64,000 bases of DNA from 4572-13 sp964594065. Lineage in GTDB: Bacteria; Planctomycetota; Phycisphaerae; Sedimentisphaerales; Anaerohalosphaeraceae. The stretch covers positions 1 through 64,000 of the forward strand of contig CAZQKX010000013.1 in assembly GCA_964594065.1 (NCBI GenBank). Direction: 5' to 3'. Position numbers and translations under genes: made by a program. This document shows, piece by piece, positions 8,748 to 17,802 of this stretch. The stretch's first letter is position 1. The number at the start of each line of letters is the position of its first letter. The notes beneath the pieces were generated by a model, which worked only from the letters and a program-made list of their open reading frames with translations, made no database searches and had not been told where the DNA came from.

Positions 8748-9296
8748 CTACTTTAATATGTCGAAGACCTTGCTGTCCTGCAGGAGTTTTTTCCAGTCTT
8801 GCCCGGCCATGTCTTCAACCGTCGGCAGTGTCAGCGTTCCCTCTTTGCTCAGCGGCACCCGCATCACACCGACCACCGGCGAATCGATGCTGACGCCAAC
8901 CTGTGCAACATAGGGTATTTCCGAACCGGGACGAACATCCTTCAGCGAGGTGATGGCTTTCAACAGGTCGCTGAAGTTGATCCGGACCGGCAGCGTGACG
9001 GCCTTATTGCTTTTCGCCGGAATCGTCGTCGAAATGTCGGCCTTGCCTGCCAGCAAGGTTTGGCCTTCGCTTTGCACATCATAATCGACATCCAGCAGCG
9101 GCAGATCCAGTGCGTAGGGGTTTTTGATATCGACATCCAGCAGCAGTTCGGCTCCCTCGGTCGAAACCTCGCCAAAAGAGACATTCATCAGCTTGGCCGT
9201 CGGCTTTTCATGCTGCATCAGGCTCTCCACCACAGCACAGCCACCGCAGAGAACCATTAAACCTGCTAATACAATCGCTGTCTTTGTTGTGTTCAT
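8748..9296 (-). CDS. LEA14-like (WHy domain) lipoprotein
   Basis: A 182-residue protein with a lipoprotein signal: MNTTKTAIVLAGLMVLCGGC ends in a lipobox with the lipidated Cys at residue 20. The mature part fits the WHy/LEA-2 fold: ELLLDVDIKNPYALDLPLLD is the typical family strand with NP after an alternating hydrophobic stretch, followed by ADISTTIPAKSNKAVTLPVR. Such proteins are linked to stress tolerance, but the bacterial role is not known. GAACGAAC before the start gives a weak ribosome-binding site. Predicted to be anchored at the outer face of a membrane. Confidence 0.8.
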   Translation of the reverse strand: MNTTKTAIVLAGLMVLCGGCAVVESLMQHEKPTAKLMNVSFGEVSTEGAELLLDVDIKNPYALDLPLLDVDYDVQSEGQTLLAGKADISTTIPAKSNKAVTLPVRINFSDLLKAITSLKDVRPGSEIPYVAQVGVSIDSPVVGVMRVPLSKEGTLTLPTVEDMAGQDWKKLLQDSKVFDILK

Positions 9297-9440
9297 GTTC
9301 GTTCCCTTCTATTTATGCGGGCTGATATCAGCTTAAGATGACAATAACGCTTACAGGATACCGTGTTCGGCCCCAAACACAAGCGTTTTTATGGCGATGG
9401 CCGAATGATACAGCAGCACCCTACATTATTGTCTACAGAA

Positions 9441-9665
9441 AAGGCAACCACGAAGTGGTGTAATACAGTAGCCGGTGGTGTAAACCACCGGATCAGATAT
9501 GCTTCCTCTTTCTTTTGAGCCTCGAAGAGGCGCTATAATAAGCGTCATTGTTTTTTCATGTCGCCCCGCCGGGGCTAAATTAAAGGTGCAATCCCCCTTA
9601 CCGGGGGCTTACGCCGCCCGGCTATTATATCATTGTCCCTTCGGGACATTCAGTTCTGCTGAGTG
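9441..9665. repeat. Two-part intergenic repeat, order B then A
   Basis: Part B (9441-9550) has GGCAACCACGAAGTGGTGTA and GCCGGTGGTGTAAACCACCG. Part A (9556-9665) has GTCGCCCCGCCGGGGC, ACCGGGGGCTTACGCCGCCC and CCCTTCGGGACATTCAG. The parts match those at 7201-7428 but follow each other in reverse order on the same strand. A GTGCCATGCCC..GTGGGCATG hairpin follows. Confidence 0.7.
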
Positions 9666-9772
9666 GTTCGGTGCCATGCCCTGACAAGTGTGGGCATGTA
9701 AAGACAGTTGACTCTTCGACAGCATGCTTGCCCAAGGGCAAGCCTGCCACCCGACTGTGCGTATATAATCGT

Positions 9773-10984
9773 TTAGGATTCGATTTTCTTTTCGGCCTCT
9801 TTCGCGAAGGCTTTTTCCCAGTCGACCTTTCCGGTAAACTGCATAACCACAAACAGCGTGCAGATGCACAACACCGTGATCGCAAGGCCCGTATACCCGA
9901 CAAAGAAGAAGGTGTACGAAAACAGGACAAGGTAGACAAACTGGAATAGTGCGATCTCTGTAAATGCGAACTTCGCACCAACCACCAGCCGCATGTAAGA
10001 GACCACCAGGAAGATGGACACCGCCGAGCATATCCAGAACGCCGCATGAATGGAAACATGGTCCACCAGGTACGCCAGCAGCAGGTGAAAGCTGAAGAAG
10101 GCCGCACCGATAAAGAAGTAGTTGACCGGGTGAATCTTAATGTTCCGGACGGTCGTGCAGACAAACAGCAAAAAGAAGAATAAAAATAATGACACCGGTG
10201 CCGCGGCGGTGACCTGCCCGACCCAGGGGCCGGGGTTTAATTTCTGCGGCAGCACCATCCCGAGATTGACCCCGGTCAGCAGATTTTCATATTGCCACGT
10301 CAGCTGCCAGCCGTCTTTGGTTTTGGTCTTGTCCGTCGAGGAAATCGTCGATTCCGGAAAATCAACCTTATCGAAATCGGTATTCATCACCAGCGAGAAG
10401 TTCCGCACTTGGTTGACGTTCGGTCCAAAACGATAGTGCCATTCATCCAAACCCTGCGATTGGTAGGCGATCTCGATCTCCTTGCTTTCGCCGGGCTCCA
10501 TCCGGACGGTTCGGACCGTATTGACGGCGCTAACCGCGGCATCATTGGTTTCTTCACCTGCCACGATAAAGTGGAAGTTGTCATAAACCGCATGCTGGGC
10601 AGGAAACATAAAGTCTATCAGCATCTCCTGAGCCTGATCGGTCTGATTGACAACGCGGTATTTTGCTGTAAACGCAACGCGGTACGTCGAATACCACAGC
10701 AGACCCTTCCGGCGGTGCTCCAGGTTCAAATCCACTGTGATATCACTGGCATCCAGGAAGGCCGATTGAAGGAGCTCGGAATCATCGTTGTCTCGTGACC
10801 GCGGTGATATGAAAGAAAACCTCGGCTGTGTCTGTATATGCTTGGTGCCCCAGAGCTGCCCGACTGCACTGTGCAGCTGTTTGTCCTGTGTGTCCGTGCG
10901 AACCAGCATCGTGCCGGCCAGGATCGCCCAGCCCGCGACGGTGCAGATATAGATGAACGTGACTGCCATAATGCGTTTGATCAT
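9773..10984 (-). CDS. CreD-like inner-membrane protein
   Basis: A 403-residue membrane protein. One N-terminal membrane segment is followed by a large beta-rich outer domain (about residues 30-280) and then six closely spaced membrane segments to the C-terminus, including NYFFIGAAFFSFHLLLAYLV and TEIALFQFVYLVLFSYTFFF. This order and the terminal helices resemble CreD, an envelope-stress inner-membrane protein. It is shorter than enterobacterial CreD and lacks some of its N-terminal helices, so the call is at the level of family resemblance. ATG 10984 is chosen over the upstream frame because GGGAGGT lies 7 bases before it. Confidence 0.65.
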   Translation of the reverse strand: MIKRIMAVTFIYICTVAGWAILAGTMLVRTDTQDKQLHSAVGQLWGTKHIQTQPRFSFISPRSRDNDDSELLQSAFLDASDITVDLNLEHRRKGLLWYSTYRVAFTAKYRVVNQTDQAQEMLIDFMFPAQHAVYDNFHFIVAGEETNDAAVSAVNTVRTVRMEPGESKEIEIAYQSQGLDEWHYRFGPNVNQVRNFSLVMNTDFDKVDFPESTISSTDKTKTKDGWQLTWQYENLLTGVNLGMVLPQKLNPGPWVGQVTAAAPVSLFLFFFLLFVCTTVRNIKIHPVNYFFIGAAFFSFHLLLAYLVDHVSIHAAFWICSAVSIFLVVSYMRLVVGAKFAFTEIALFQFVYLVLFSYTFFFVGYTGLAITVLCICTLFVVMQFTGKVDWEKAFAKEAEKKIES

Positions 10985-11117
10985 TGTAATACCTCCCGTT
11001 GAACAGTAGACCTTGCCCGAATTTGGGTTCCTTGTACAGATTTCACCTATACTACTGAAACAATACCACTTTTGTTCGGAAATACAAGCGTTTTTATGAC
11101 GAAGGACGATGGACGAA

Positions 11118-11253
11118 GTAGGGTGGGCCGTGCCCACGCGTAGGCTATGTTGTCACCCCCGCGCAGGCGCCGGGTCCAGCGGCATTGACACAACCTTCAT
11201 TATCTCTGGATTCGGCGCCTTCGCGGGAATGACAAAGTATCGCGGGGGTGACA
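11118..11253. repeat. Repeat block with GTCACCC palindrome
   Basis: GTAGGGTGGGCCGTGCCCAC at 11118 is a short palindromic element also seen near 42061, 42141 and 43858. It is followed by the GTCACCC..GGGAATGAC palindrome (11152-11233) and an extra half copy ending near 11253. Confidence 0.7.
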
Positions 11254-11302
11254 GTTTTATCAGTAGTGCCATGTCACGCTGATGACTTTCAATAAAAAAC
11301 AA

Positions 11303-11328
11303 GTGCACCCGGCAAAAACCGAATGCAC
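11303..11328 (-). terminator. Intrinsic terminator of the blaI-M56 operon
   Basis: On the minus strand GTGCATTCGG and CCGGGTGCAC pair around a T-rich loop with two G-U pairs and are followed by CTTGTTTTTTATT. The G-U pairs would be mismatches on the plus strand, so the element serves the minus-strand gene ending at 11359. Confidence 0.8.
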
Positions 11329-11358
11329 CTTTTTGCTTTTAAAGAACGAATGGGATTT

Positions 11359-13539
11359 TCAGGATTCCGGTAACGGCATACTGACGTTGTAAATATCCAT
11401 AAAGAGCTTCCAATTGCCGTCGGGCTGTTTCTGCCAGACATGAATACCTTTGCCGGGGATCGAATGGGTCTGTTGGGAATTATTCGGGTCCTGGAATTCC
11501 CAGGTGAATTTGTTGGCGATGTAAATCATCGTATCCGTCCCGCCGGCGCCAATGATCTGCTGGTTGTTGTCAATTAACGATTTGTCCATGTTATTGATAA
11601 TGAAATTAGAAACAGCTTTTTTTCCGCGGACAATTTCTTCCTTTAATGGCAGCAAAATCGTATCATCTGAATAATATTCCAAAGCCGCCTGGGCATCGTG
11701 CCGGATAAAGCATTTATGAAATTCAATATCAAGGGCCTTGACGGTTTCAATGTTTTCTACCATCTGAGCATCAGAAATCTTTTTCGTTTTCACATCGTGA
11801 AAAACGATACTCGGTTCTTTGGATTTTTCGGCCTTGTACTTCCAGGGATTTGCCGGTGCCGGATTCAGGCTGTCTGCACCAACTACCATCTTATAAGAGC
11901 CGCCCGGCTGCCTCTGAACGACAAACAGGTCTTTATGGTAGTCCGTCATCACAAACCGCATGGAGGGAGCCTTAAAGGCAACGCTGAACTGGTCAATTAC
12001 AAAAACCAAGTCACCGGCCGTCCAGAATTCCCGGCTCTCAAACTGGAGATCCAGTATCCGGACTCCTGCGTTTTGGCGCATGATCTTCAAATACAGATCG
12101 GTCAGTGCCTCTCGGCCGGCGGCGGCACCCATTTCATTGGGCAACCGAATCCCATCCTCGGTAAACAGAGACAGAATCTGATTGACATTGCCGTCGTTAA
12201 ACGCATCGACCACGGCCTTGTCCATGGCCTTGAGTTTGCTCAGAAAGTCCTGCTGTTGCGTATTCCAAGTACGTATTGCTCTAGGCCCGGGTCTGCCTGA
12301 TCTGGGAACAGGCCGCGACTGTGGTGTTCGTGCAGGCACAGTCTCAGCAGAAGGAGTACGGTCCGTTGCGGCAACGCGGGTTTCGGGCTCAGCAGTAGGT
12401 TTTGATTTTCCCTGTGCCATCGGCAGCAGGATACAGGCAAGTAGTATTATCGCCAGCGCGCCCGTCAGTCCGAGTTTAGTCGTTTTGGGAACAGGTCTTT
12501 TTATCATCAGTTGTATCCTTTCATTCAAACGATTCTTTGTTTCCATCACGCCGATCAGGCGAAGTGCCGGCAGCGGCTTTTGAAAGACCGTTTGCGCCAC
12601 TTCGATCAGCGTATGGCTGTAGCATTCGTGACGGCCGCCCAGGTATACGAGAACCCGCTCATCATTCGCCTGTTCGCGGATTCTGCGTATTGAATGGTTA
12701 GCCAGCCACACAAACAGATTGTAGTAGTAGAATATTTGGAGAAGCGTTTGAACCAGGTTCACCCAACAATCACCGCGCTGAATATGGCAAAGTTCATGAA
12801 GCAGAATTGTGCGAAGTTGTTGATCGGTCAGGTTGTCTTCAAGGCCTTTGGGTATTAGGATCGTCGGCCTGAACAATCCGCACACGGCCGGACTTGTGAT
12901 TTGATTCGATTCTTTGCAGACAACCGCCCTGCGGATTTCCATCTGGTCCCGGCAACATCGCAAGATCTTCCGACAACGTTCTGAGGCTGTTTGACCTCGT
13001 CGGATGATCCGTCCAACTAAGACTAATCGAATCAGAAAAACACAACTAAGAATCATCACACCGGCAAGCCAAACCGCCAGCAGAATTCCCGCAGCACTGA
13101 CTGATGGCGTTGTAGAAGAAGCAACAGGCGGAAACGTTTGTTCTGCTGTTTCAAAAAATGGCTGGGATTGTCCGGCCGTTGCCGATGGAGTCGATGGATT
13201 CAACAAAGCAGGTTGCTGTTCAGGGATTATCTCCGCCGCGACCGGTACTTCCGGGGGCCGTTCAGGTTGCTGCGAGGAAACAATTGCTTCTGCCGGAGTT
13301 CTCTGCCAATTCAGCCAATACCCAGCGCCGGTCGGAAAGCTCAAGCCCGTCGGAAGAACCAGTTTTGCCAGCACAAGCAACCAGATACAGTAACGCATGG
13401 AAGCTCGGACACGTTTACGCAGAATCTTGTCGAGGGCATACAAGACAACAATCAACACGCCGGACTGCAGCAGCATCCGCAGAGCAAATCCATAGAAAAA
13501 TGCTCCTGACTCGTTCCAATTTGTAACCAGTGTATCCAT
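11359..13539 (-). CDS. BlaR1/MecR1-like M56 metallopeptidase fused to two SnoaL-like domains
   Basis: A 726-residue membrane protease. Residues 1-180 hold membrane segments and a Pro/Ser/Thr-rich linker; the M56 site HELCH (about 248-252) with following RIREQANDERV matches the zinc-binding region of BlaR1. A membrane segment (TGALAIILLACILLPMAQG) closes the sensor part. Instead of a beta-lactam-binding domain, the outer part has two NTF2/SnoaL-like domains: about 425-560 (AVVDAFNDGNVNQILSLFTE) and 580-726 (ECFIR-like helix, ALEYYSDDTILLPLKEEIV). Start ATG 13539 has AAAGGAG at good spacing. It follows a BlaI-type repressor gene; by analogy the protease should lead to repressor cleavage when the outer domains sense a ligand, which is unknown. 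Confidence 0.8.
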   Translation of the reverse strand: MDTLVTNWNESGAFFYGFALRMLLQSGVLIVVLYALDKILRKRVRASMRYCIWLLVLAKLVLPTGLSFPTGAGYWLNWQRTPAEAIVSSQQPERPPEVPVAAEIIPEQQPALLNPSTPSATAGQSQPFFETAEQTFPPVASSTTPSVSAAGILLAVWLAGVMILSCVFLIRLVLVGRIIRRGQTASERCRKILRCCRDQMEIRRAVVCKESNQITSPAVCGLFRPTILIPKGLEDNLTDQQLRTILLHELCHIQRGDCWVNLVQTLLQIFYYYNLFVWLANHSIRRIREQANDERVLVYLGGRHECYSHTLIEVAQTVFQKPLPALRLIGVMETKNRLNERIQLMIKRPVPKTTKLGLTGALAIILLACILLPMAQGKSKPTAEPETRVAATDRTPSAETVPARTPQSRPVPRSGRPGPRAIRTWNTQQQDFLSKLKAMDKAVVDAFNDGNVNQILSLFTEDGIRLPNEMGAAAGREALTDLYLKIMRQNAGVRILDLQFESREFWTAGDLVFVIDQFSVAFKAPSMRFVMTDYHKDLFVVQRQPGGSYKMVVGADSLNPAPANPWKYKAEKSKEPSIVFHDVKTKKISDAQMVENIETVKALDIEFHKCFIRHDAQAALEYYSDDTILLPLKEEIVRGKKAVSNFIINNMDKSLIDNNQQIIGAGGTDTMIYIANKFTWEFQDPNNSQQTHSIPGKGIHVWQKQPDGNWKLFMDIYNVSMPLPES

Positions 13540-13621
13540 ATTAATCTCCTTTTTTAAGCCCCTGCCTATCATCCGGCAGTTTAGTCAACGATGTAATCTC
13601 TCTTCACACAAATCCATCGTT

Positions 13622-14023
13622 TCAGCTTTTGTTTACCAGGTCACGAAGCTGGTCCAGTTCCTCTTGAGATAATTTCTCATTTTCGAATAAATACTGCATC
13701 ATGGGCCCCAGTGCCCCGTCAAAGGCGCGGCTCAGCATCCGCCGAAATTCACCTTTACGGGCATCTGTTTTATTGATAGTCGAAGAAAACAGCTGGAGAT
13801 TACGCACTTTTGTAATTTCCAGAAGCCCTTTCTTGACCATTCGGTCCATGGTGGTTTTGACGGTGCTGTAGGCCCAGCCTTTTTTCTCGGCCAGAGCCTC
13901 CTGGACTGTTCCGGCTGCACACGGCTCATAGGCCCAGACGGCCTGTATAATCGCCCATTCGGCCTCGGTCAAATCCTGCCGCCTCTTTGCTGCCGGCGGT
14001 TCTTGATCTTGTGAATGTTCCAT
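13622..14023 (-). CDS. BlaI/MecI/CopY-family transcriptional repressor
   Basis: A 133-residue winged-helix repressor. LTEAEWAIIQAVWAYEPCAA is the typical N-terminal helix pair, and WAYSTVKTTMDRMVKKGLL is the recognition helix and wing of the family (usual form ..YTTV.T.L.RL..KG.L). The C-terminal helices mediate dimer formation. ATG 14023 has GGAG at good spacing. The gene is 82 bases upstream of the M56 protease gene on the same strand, the standard two-gene order. It probably represses its own operon through dyads at 14041-14083 and is removed by proteolysis on signalling. Confidence 0.85.
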   Translation of the reverse strand: MEHSQDQEPPAAKRRQDLTEAEWAIIQAVWAYEPCAAGTVQEALAEKKGWAYSTVKTTMDRMVKKGLLEITKVRNLQLFSSTINKTDARKGEFRRMLSRAFDGALGPMMQYLFENEKLSQEELDQLRDLVNKS

Positions 14024-14040
14024 TCAAACGTCTCCATTTA

Positions 14041-14083
14041 TTCTACCTGAGTAGAAGATATTCGACAGTTGTAGAGTTGTCAA
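14041..14083 (-). promoter_or_regulatory. Promoter and operator-like dyads of the blaI operon
   Basis: On the minus strand TTGACA (14078-14083) and TATCTT (14055-14060) are separated by 17 bases. The spacer contains TACAACTGTC, close to the TACAnnTGTA half-dyads bound by BlaI-type repressors. A second perfect dyad, TTCTACCTGAGTAGAA (14041-14056), overlaps the -10 box and start region. Both positions would block polymerase. Confidence 0.6.
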
Positions 14084-14224
14084 CAAAAAAATATAAAAAT
14101 TTTCAAACCGTGAAGTAAGTGTCTGTTATACAAAAGTTTATGGAAGCCAGCGAAGCGGTCAAGCTGTGGGTGGCTGTATGCCGAATCCGTAGGGCCGGCC
14201 ATGCCCGCGCTGATAACCAGAACA

Positions 14225-14593
14225 TTACGGCACAATGTTATTATCGAGCCATTGGGCGGCGAACAGACCAAGGTCGGCCAGGTCTTCTTTGCAATCTGCG
14301 TTCAAGTCTCCATCCGGCAGTGCAAGGCAGATATCAAAATCGCCCCGCATATCACCGAAGTGGAAACCGCATCGATAGCCCGGACGTTTGGTCGGGACGG
14401 TCATCGCGTCATACAGACTTTGTGACAGTGTAAACGAAACAGTATCCGTGCCGGTATCGTCCCAGCCAATTGTGGAATCTCCTTCCAGTGTGCCGGTTAC
14501 GCCGGAGCCGGGCTCATTTAAGGAAGCATTATAAAAGATGGAAGACGAAAGAACCATGAGAATCGCTGCGGTTATAATGAATATTCCCAACAC
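14225..14593 (-). CDS. Small dockerin-bearing protein, probably a gene fragment
   Basis: A 122-residue frame starting at a GTG with no ribosome-binding site; a stop codon lies five codons further up. It begins with a hydrophobic stretch (FIITAAILMVLSSSIFYNAS), has a short beta-like middle and ends in a dockerin-like half module, DGDLNADCKEDLADLGLFAA followed by QWLD. Secreted dockerin proteins of this organism are normally hundreds of residues long, so this is either a very small family member or the remaining end of a larger gene. It lies alone upstream of the polysaccharide locus. Confidence 0.4.
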   Translation of the reverse strand: MLGIFIITAAILMVLSSSIFYNASLNEPGSGVTGTLEGDSTIGWDDTGTDTVSFTLSQSLYDAMTVPTKRPGYRCGFHFGDMRGDFDICLALPDGDLNADCKEDLADLGLFAAQWLDNNIVP

Positions 14594-14655
14594 CCAGGCA
14601 AATTAAATGGATCAGCCCCCCTTTATTTCTACGTCGGTGGATGGTTACAGTACCT

Positions 14656-14695
14656 CCATCGGCCTCATTTCATTCGGCCGCTGCCACCCGTCGTA
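14656..14695. repeat. CATCGGCCTCATTTCATTC repeat copy
   Basis: CATCGGCCTCATTTCATTC followed by GGCCGCTGCCACCCG matches copies near 1256 and 22318. The 22318 copy is nearly identical over about 35 bases. Confidence 0.65.
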
Positions 14696-14780
14696 TATCT
14701 ACGGAATTTTGAGGCAATTCGGGCATGGCATGGAATTTTCTTGACTCTGCAACGATGAATTTTGTAAAAGAGTAGATACT

Positions 14781-14830
14781 TTAAGGAGTTAATTGTATTT
14801 TTTAACCGTGTATTTGGGAAATTCAGGTAA
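14781..14830 (+). promoter_or_regulatory. Conserved 5' leader element, copy 1
   Basis: TTAAGGAGTTAATTGTATTT is followed by AACCGTGTATTTGGGAAATT. It aligns without gaps to leaders at 29781, 30809 and 32841. In this copy the start-like codon is GTA, and the frame reads FFNRVFGKFR before a TAA at 14828. The GH117 gene begins 37 bases further on. Confidence 0.65.
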
Positions 14831-14866
14831 AGATTCTCGAAAGACTGTACAAGGTGAGAATTAGTT

Positions 14867-16168
14867 ATGATGAAAAACGCAGTTTACTATAGCGTGTTGG
14901 TTATCCTTGTGTCGGCAGGATGTGCCACAATGGAAGAAAAAGTGACAAGTCATGCTGCTCCTAAAGCATTTCCATTCTTGATACCAAGTGAAAAGCCTAA
15001 CAGACCCTTGAGTGCAGCGGTCGAACGCAATTACGATGCTTACGCATCCATTCGCCCGGAACAGAATGAACTATACACACAATTCAAATACACTAAGCTC
15101 AAGGGATTTGATTACAACGGCGGCGATGGCACGATCACACGCCGGGATCCTTCAAAGGTCATTTATGCGAACGGGAAATACTACGTATGGTATACCCATC
15201 GCGAAACGCCGGTCAAACCTGTGGGAATGTCACGGGCAAAAGAAGCAACCGACACCATCCCCTCCTCCGACTGGGATTTGGCAGACATCTATTATGCTAC
15301 ATCAAAGGACGGCTTCACCTGGAAAGAACAGGGGATTGCCGTTGGCCGTCCTCCTAAACCCAATCCGGGGTGGCGCTCGGTAACGACGACTGACATTCTG
15401 GTATGGAAAGGGAAGTACTATTTGTATTATCAGGCATTCATGGAAGCCAGTGGAATCAGAGGGGACTTCTGCCCTGTAGCAGTATCCTATGCAGACTCTC
15501 CGGATGGACCCTGGATCCCCGGCAACAGAGTTGTGATTCCCAATGGCGGCCCGGGACAATGGGATCAGTATTCGGTTCATGATCCCTATCCACTGGTCCA
15601 CGACGGAAAGATTTACCTTTATTATAAAGCGGACTTCGATCTTCGGCCCGAGTTAAAGCCATCAAAGATTCGCATGCAAGGTCTTGCCATCGCAGACAAT
15701 CCCCTAGGGCCTTTTAAAAAGCATCCTCTCAATCCCTTGATCAATTCCGGTCATGAAACCACTCTGTTCCCGTTTAAGAAGGGAGTGGCCGCCTTGGTTA
15801 TTCGAGATGGCATGGAGCATAATACGATTCAATATGCCGAGGATTGGGTGAATTTTAAAATTGCCTCCATTGTCGAACTCATGCCAACTGCCGGCGGCCC
15901 CTTTGTGCCGGATGCTTTTACGGACACCAAAGATGGTAGAGGTATCACTTGGGGCATTTCTCATTTTACGAATGCCGCAGGCAACTGGCGTCGTAATCAT
16001 TCAATACTTGCCCGTTTTGATTGTGACTTAAGCCTGGACGTTCATGACGAACAAATGAAGGGGCATTACAACAAATATGGGCCCGAGTTTCATTACCAAC
16101 ATGCATTGAGTCCCAAACAGCGACAGCGTATTCAATCTGAAAATAAAAAACGATTGGAAGCGAATTAA
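14867..16168 (+). CDS. GH117 family glycoside hydrolase, lipoprotein
   Basis: A 433-residue enzyme of the five-bladed propeller family GH117, known to release 3,6-anhydro-L-galactose units from neoagaro-oligosaccharides and related galactan oligomers. Family residues are in place: TRRDPSKV with the base Asp 94, SVHDPYPL with Asp 239 and NSGHETTLFP with His 296. The N-terminus has a lipobox (VLVSAGC, Cys 19), so it is probably anchored to a membrane facing the periplasm or exterior. Start ATG 14867 follows AAGGTGAG. A second GH117 lies at 18587-19843 on the other strand. It probably works on oligomers made by the GH16 enzyme at 27254-29455. Substrate (agar, porphyran or carrageenan type) cannot be fixed from sequence. 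Confidence 0.85.
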   Translation: MMKNAVYYSVLVILVSAGCATMEEKVTSHAAPKAFPFLIPSEKPNRPLSAAVERNYDAYASIRPEQNELYTQFKYTKLKGFDYNGGDGTITRRDPSKVIYANGKYYVWYTHRETPVKPVGMSRAKEATDTIPSSDWDLADIYYATSKDGFTWKEQGIAVGRPPKPNPGWRSVTTTDILVWKGKYYLYYQAFMEASGIRGDFCPVAVSYADSPDGPWIPGNRVVIPNGGPGQWDQYSVHDPYPLVHDGKIYLYYKADFDLRPELKPSKIRMQGLAIADNPLGPFKKHPLNPLINSGHETTLFPFKKGVAALVIRDGMEHNTIQYAEDWVNFKIASIVELMPTAGGPFVPDAFTDTKDGRGITWGISHFTNAAGNWRRNHSILARFDCDLSLDVHDEQMKGHYNKYGPEFHYQHALSPKQRQRIQSENKKRLEAN

Positions 16169-16301
16169 CAACGATAAGAAACATATGAAGAACAGAGGTG
16201 CGTTGGACAAGTCAGTTTCAATAAGTCCTATCAGGCCTTCGTTTATAATGCCATCGGCTATGTTACTAAATAACTTCCCCCAAATGCTGAGAGGAAAGAC
16301 G

Positions 16302-17546
16302 ATGAAGTATGCACTGTTGATAATTATATTAATAAGTTCCACAGCTGTCTATGGGCAAACTGCACAATGGCGTGGGCCGGCAAGGGATGGCATTTATCCG
16401 GATACAGGGCTCTTAAAGGTTTGGCCGGAAGAAGGCCCCGCCCTGGTGATGACAGTTCGTAATCTGGGGGAAGGCTTTTCATCCGCAGTGGAAGCAAATG
16501 GAATAATCTATGTGACCGGCAAAAAGGAGAAAAAGGATTATCTCTCTGCTATCGACTCAGAAGGCCAAATCCTATGGCAGGTTTCTTTCGGTGATGCTTG
16601 GAAGAGATCCCATTCGTCCAGTCGCGCGACTCCAACCGTGGATGGTGATCGGATTTATGTTATGAGTGGTATGGGACGCCTGGCTTGTATGGATGCCCAA
16701 TCGGGAAAGGAGATTTGGGCCAAGGATGTGGATAAGGATTTTGAAGCAGAATACCATCTGTTTGGATTCACGGAATCCCCTTTGATCGTGGACGACATGG
16801 TGATTAGTGTACCGGCCGGTAAGAAGACCACTATGATAGCATTGAATAAGCTCACCGGTGAATTGATCTGGCAGAGCAAATCATTGGATCAGTCGAGGGC
16901 CTATGCTTCCCCAATCCTCTATGAACATGAGGACTTGCGTTTGATTCTCGGGTTTACCTCAAAGGACCTGGTTGCGGCCAATCCCAAAGACGGCAGGATT
17001 ATTTGGACCTATCCCTATTACAAACACTCTGTTGAAAAGGGTGTGGAGAAAAGGGGGATCAACATGACCAATACTCCCATCTTCAAAGATCGTGAGATAT
17101 TTATTACGAGTGGATACAATTGTCCTGCGGTAATGTTAACCTTGTCGGAGGATGGAACATCAGTTAGGGAAAAATGGATTAATCCCACCCTGGACTGCCA
17201 CCACCACGGAGTCGTATTAGTAGATGATTATATTTACGGTTCCAATTACTATAACAACCGATTTGGTAAATGGGTTTGTCTGGATTGGGACACCGGAGAG
17301 GTTAGATATGTTGTCGAGTGGGAGAACAAGGGATCCATGATCGCTGCTGATGGTATGCTTTATGTGTATGAAGAAAAAAACGGACATGTCGCTTTGGTGA
17401 AACCAGATCCCGACGGATTTGAGCCCGCCAGTGTCTTCACCATGAATGAAGGCAAAGGCCCGCATTGGGCGCATCCATCTATTTACAATGGCAAGTTAAT
17501 GATCCGGCACGCTGATATCCTGCAAGTTTATAATATTAAGGAGTAA
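16302..17546 (+). CDS. PQQ-type beta-propeller secreted protein
   Basis: A 414-residue protein with a signal peptide (MKYALLIIILISSTAVYG) and repeated propeller strands such as GRLACMDAQSGKEIWAKDVD, MIALNKLTGELIWQSKS and DLVAANPKDGRIIWTYPYY, the A-x-D-x-x-T/S-G-x-x-x-W pattern of PQQ-like repeats. It opens with AQWRGPARDGIYPDTGLL, as in outer-membrane or periplasmic propeller proteins often encoded with planctomycete glycoside hydrolases. No catalytic role can be assigned; binding of a sugar or protein partner is likely. ATG 16302 is preferred because GAGGA lies 7 bases upstream; the frame upstream is not signal-like. It follows the GH117 gene by 133 bases on the same strand. Confidence 0.75.
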   Translation: MKYALLIIILISSTAVYGQTAQWRGPARDGIYPDTGLLKVWPEEGPALVMTVRNLGEGFSSAVEANGIIYVTGKKEKKDYLSAIDSEGQILWQVSFGDAWKRSHSSSRATPTVDGDRIYVMSGMGRLACMDAQSGKEIWAKDVDKDFEAEYHLFGFTESPLIVDDMVISVPAGKKTTMIALNKLTGELIWQSKSLDQSRAYASPILYEHEDLRLILGFTSKDLVAANPKDGRIIWTYPYYKHSVEKGVEKRGINMTNTPIFKDREIFITSGYNCPAVMLTLSEDGTSVREKWINPTLDCHHHGVVLVDDYIYGSNYYNNRFGKWVCLDWDTGEVRYVVEWENKGSMIAADGMLYVYEEKNGHVALVKPDPDGFEPASVFTMNEGKGPHWAHPSIYNGKLMIRHADILQVYNIKE

Positions 17547-17639
17547 AAAAGGGATTAAACAGGATTCATTCCTTATGCAAGTCTCTAGCCTATATAATAG
17601 GTCAGCACAAGCGAGATGCCGAACAAGAAAATACTATCA

Positions 17640-17800
17640 AGTGGAGGCGTAATTAAAACCTGCCTGGTGCCATGCCTGCGTGGTTTTTTAAGCAGCCCGA
17701 AGCGCCAGCGCCGCCGATAGATATTTTATATTATATATTTGAGATTTGATATTGTTTTATCATGTCGCTTGCGCTCCATGCTGCTGTTATACCTACCCGT
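17640..17800. repeat. Composite dispersed repeat
   Basis: The order is GTGCCATGCC, TTTTTTAAGCAGCCCGAAGC, GCCAGCGCCG, an AT-rich TTTGATATTG part, then TATCATGTCGCTTGCGCTCC and ATGCTGCTGT. It is the most complete copy of the composite element together with the one at 43852-44060. Confidence 0.7.
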
Positions 17801-17802
17801 CG

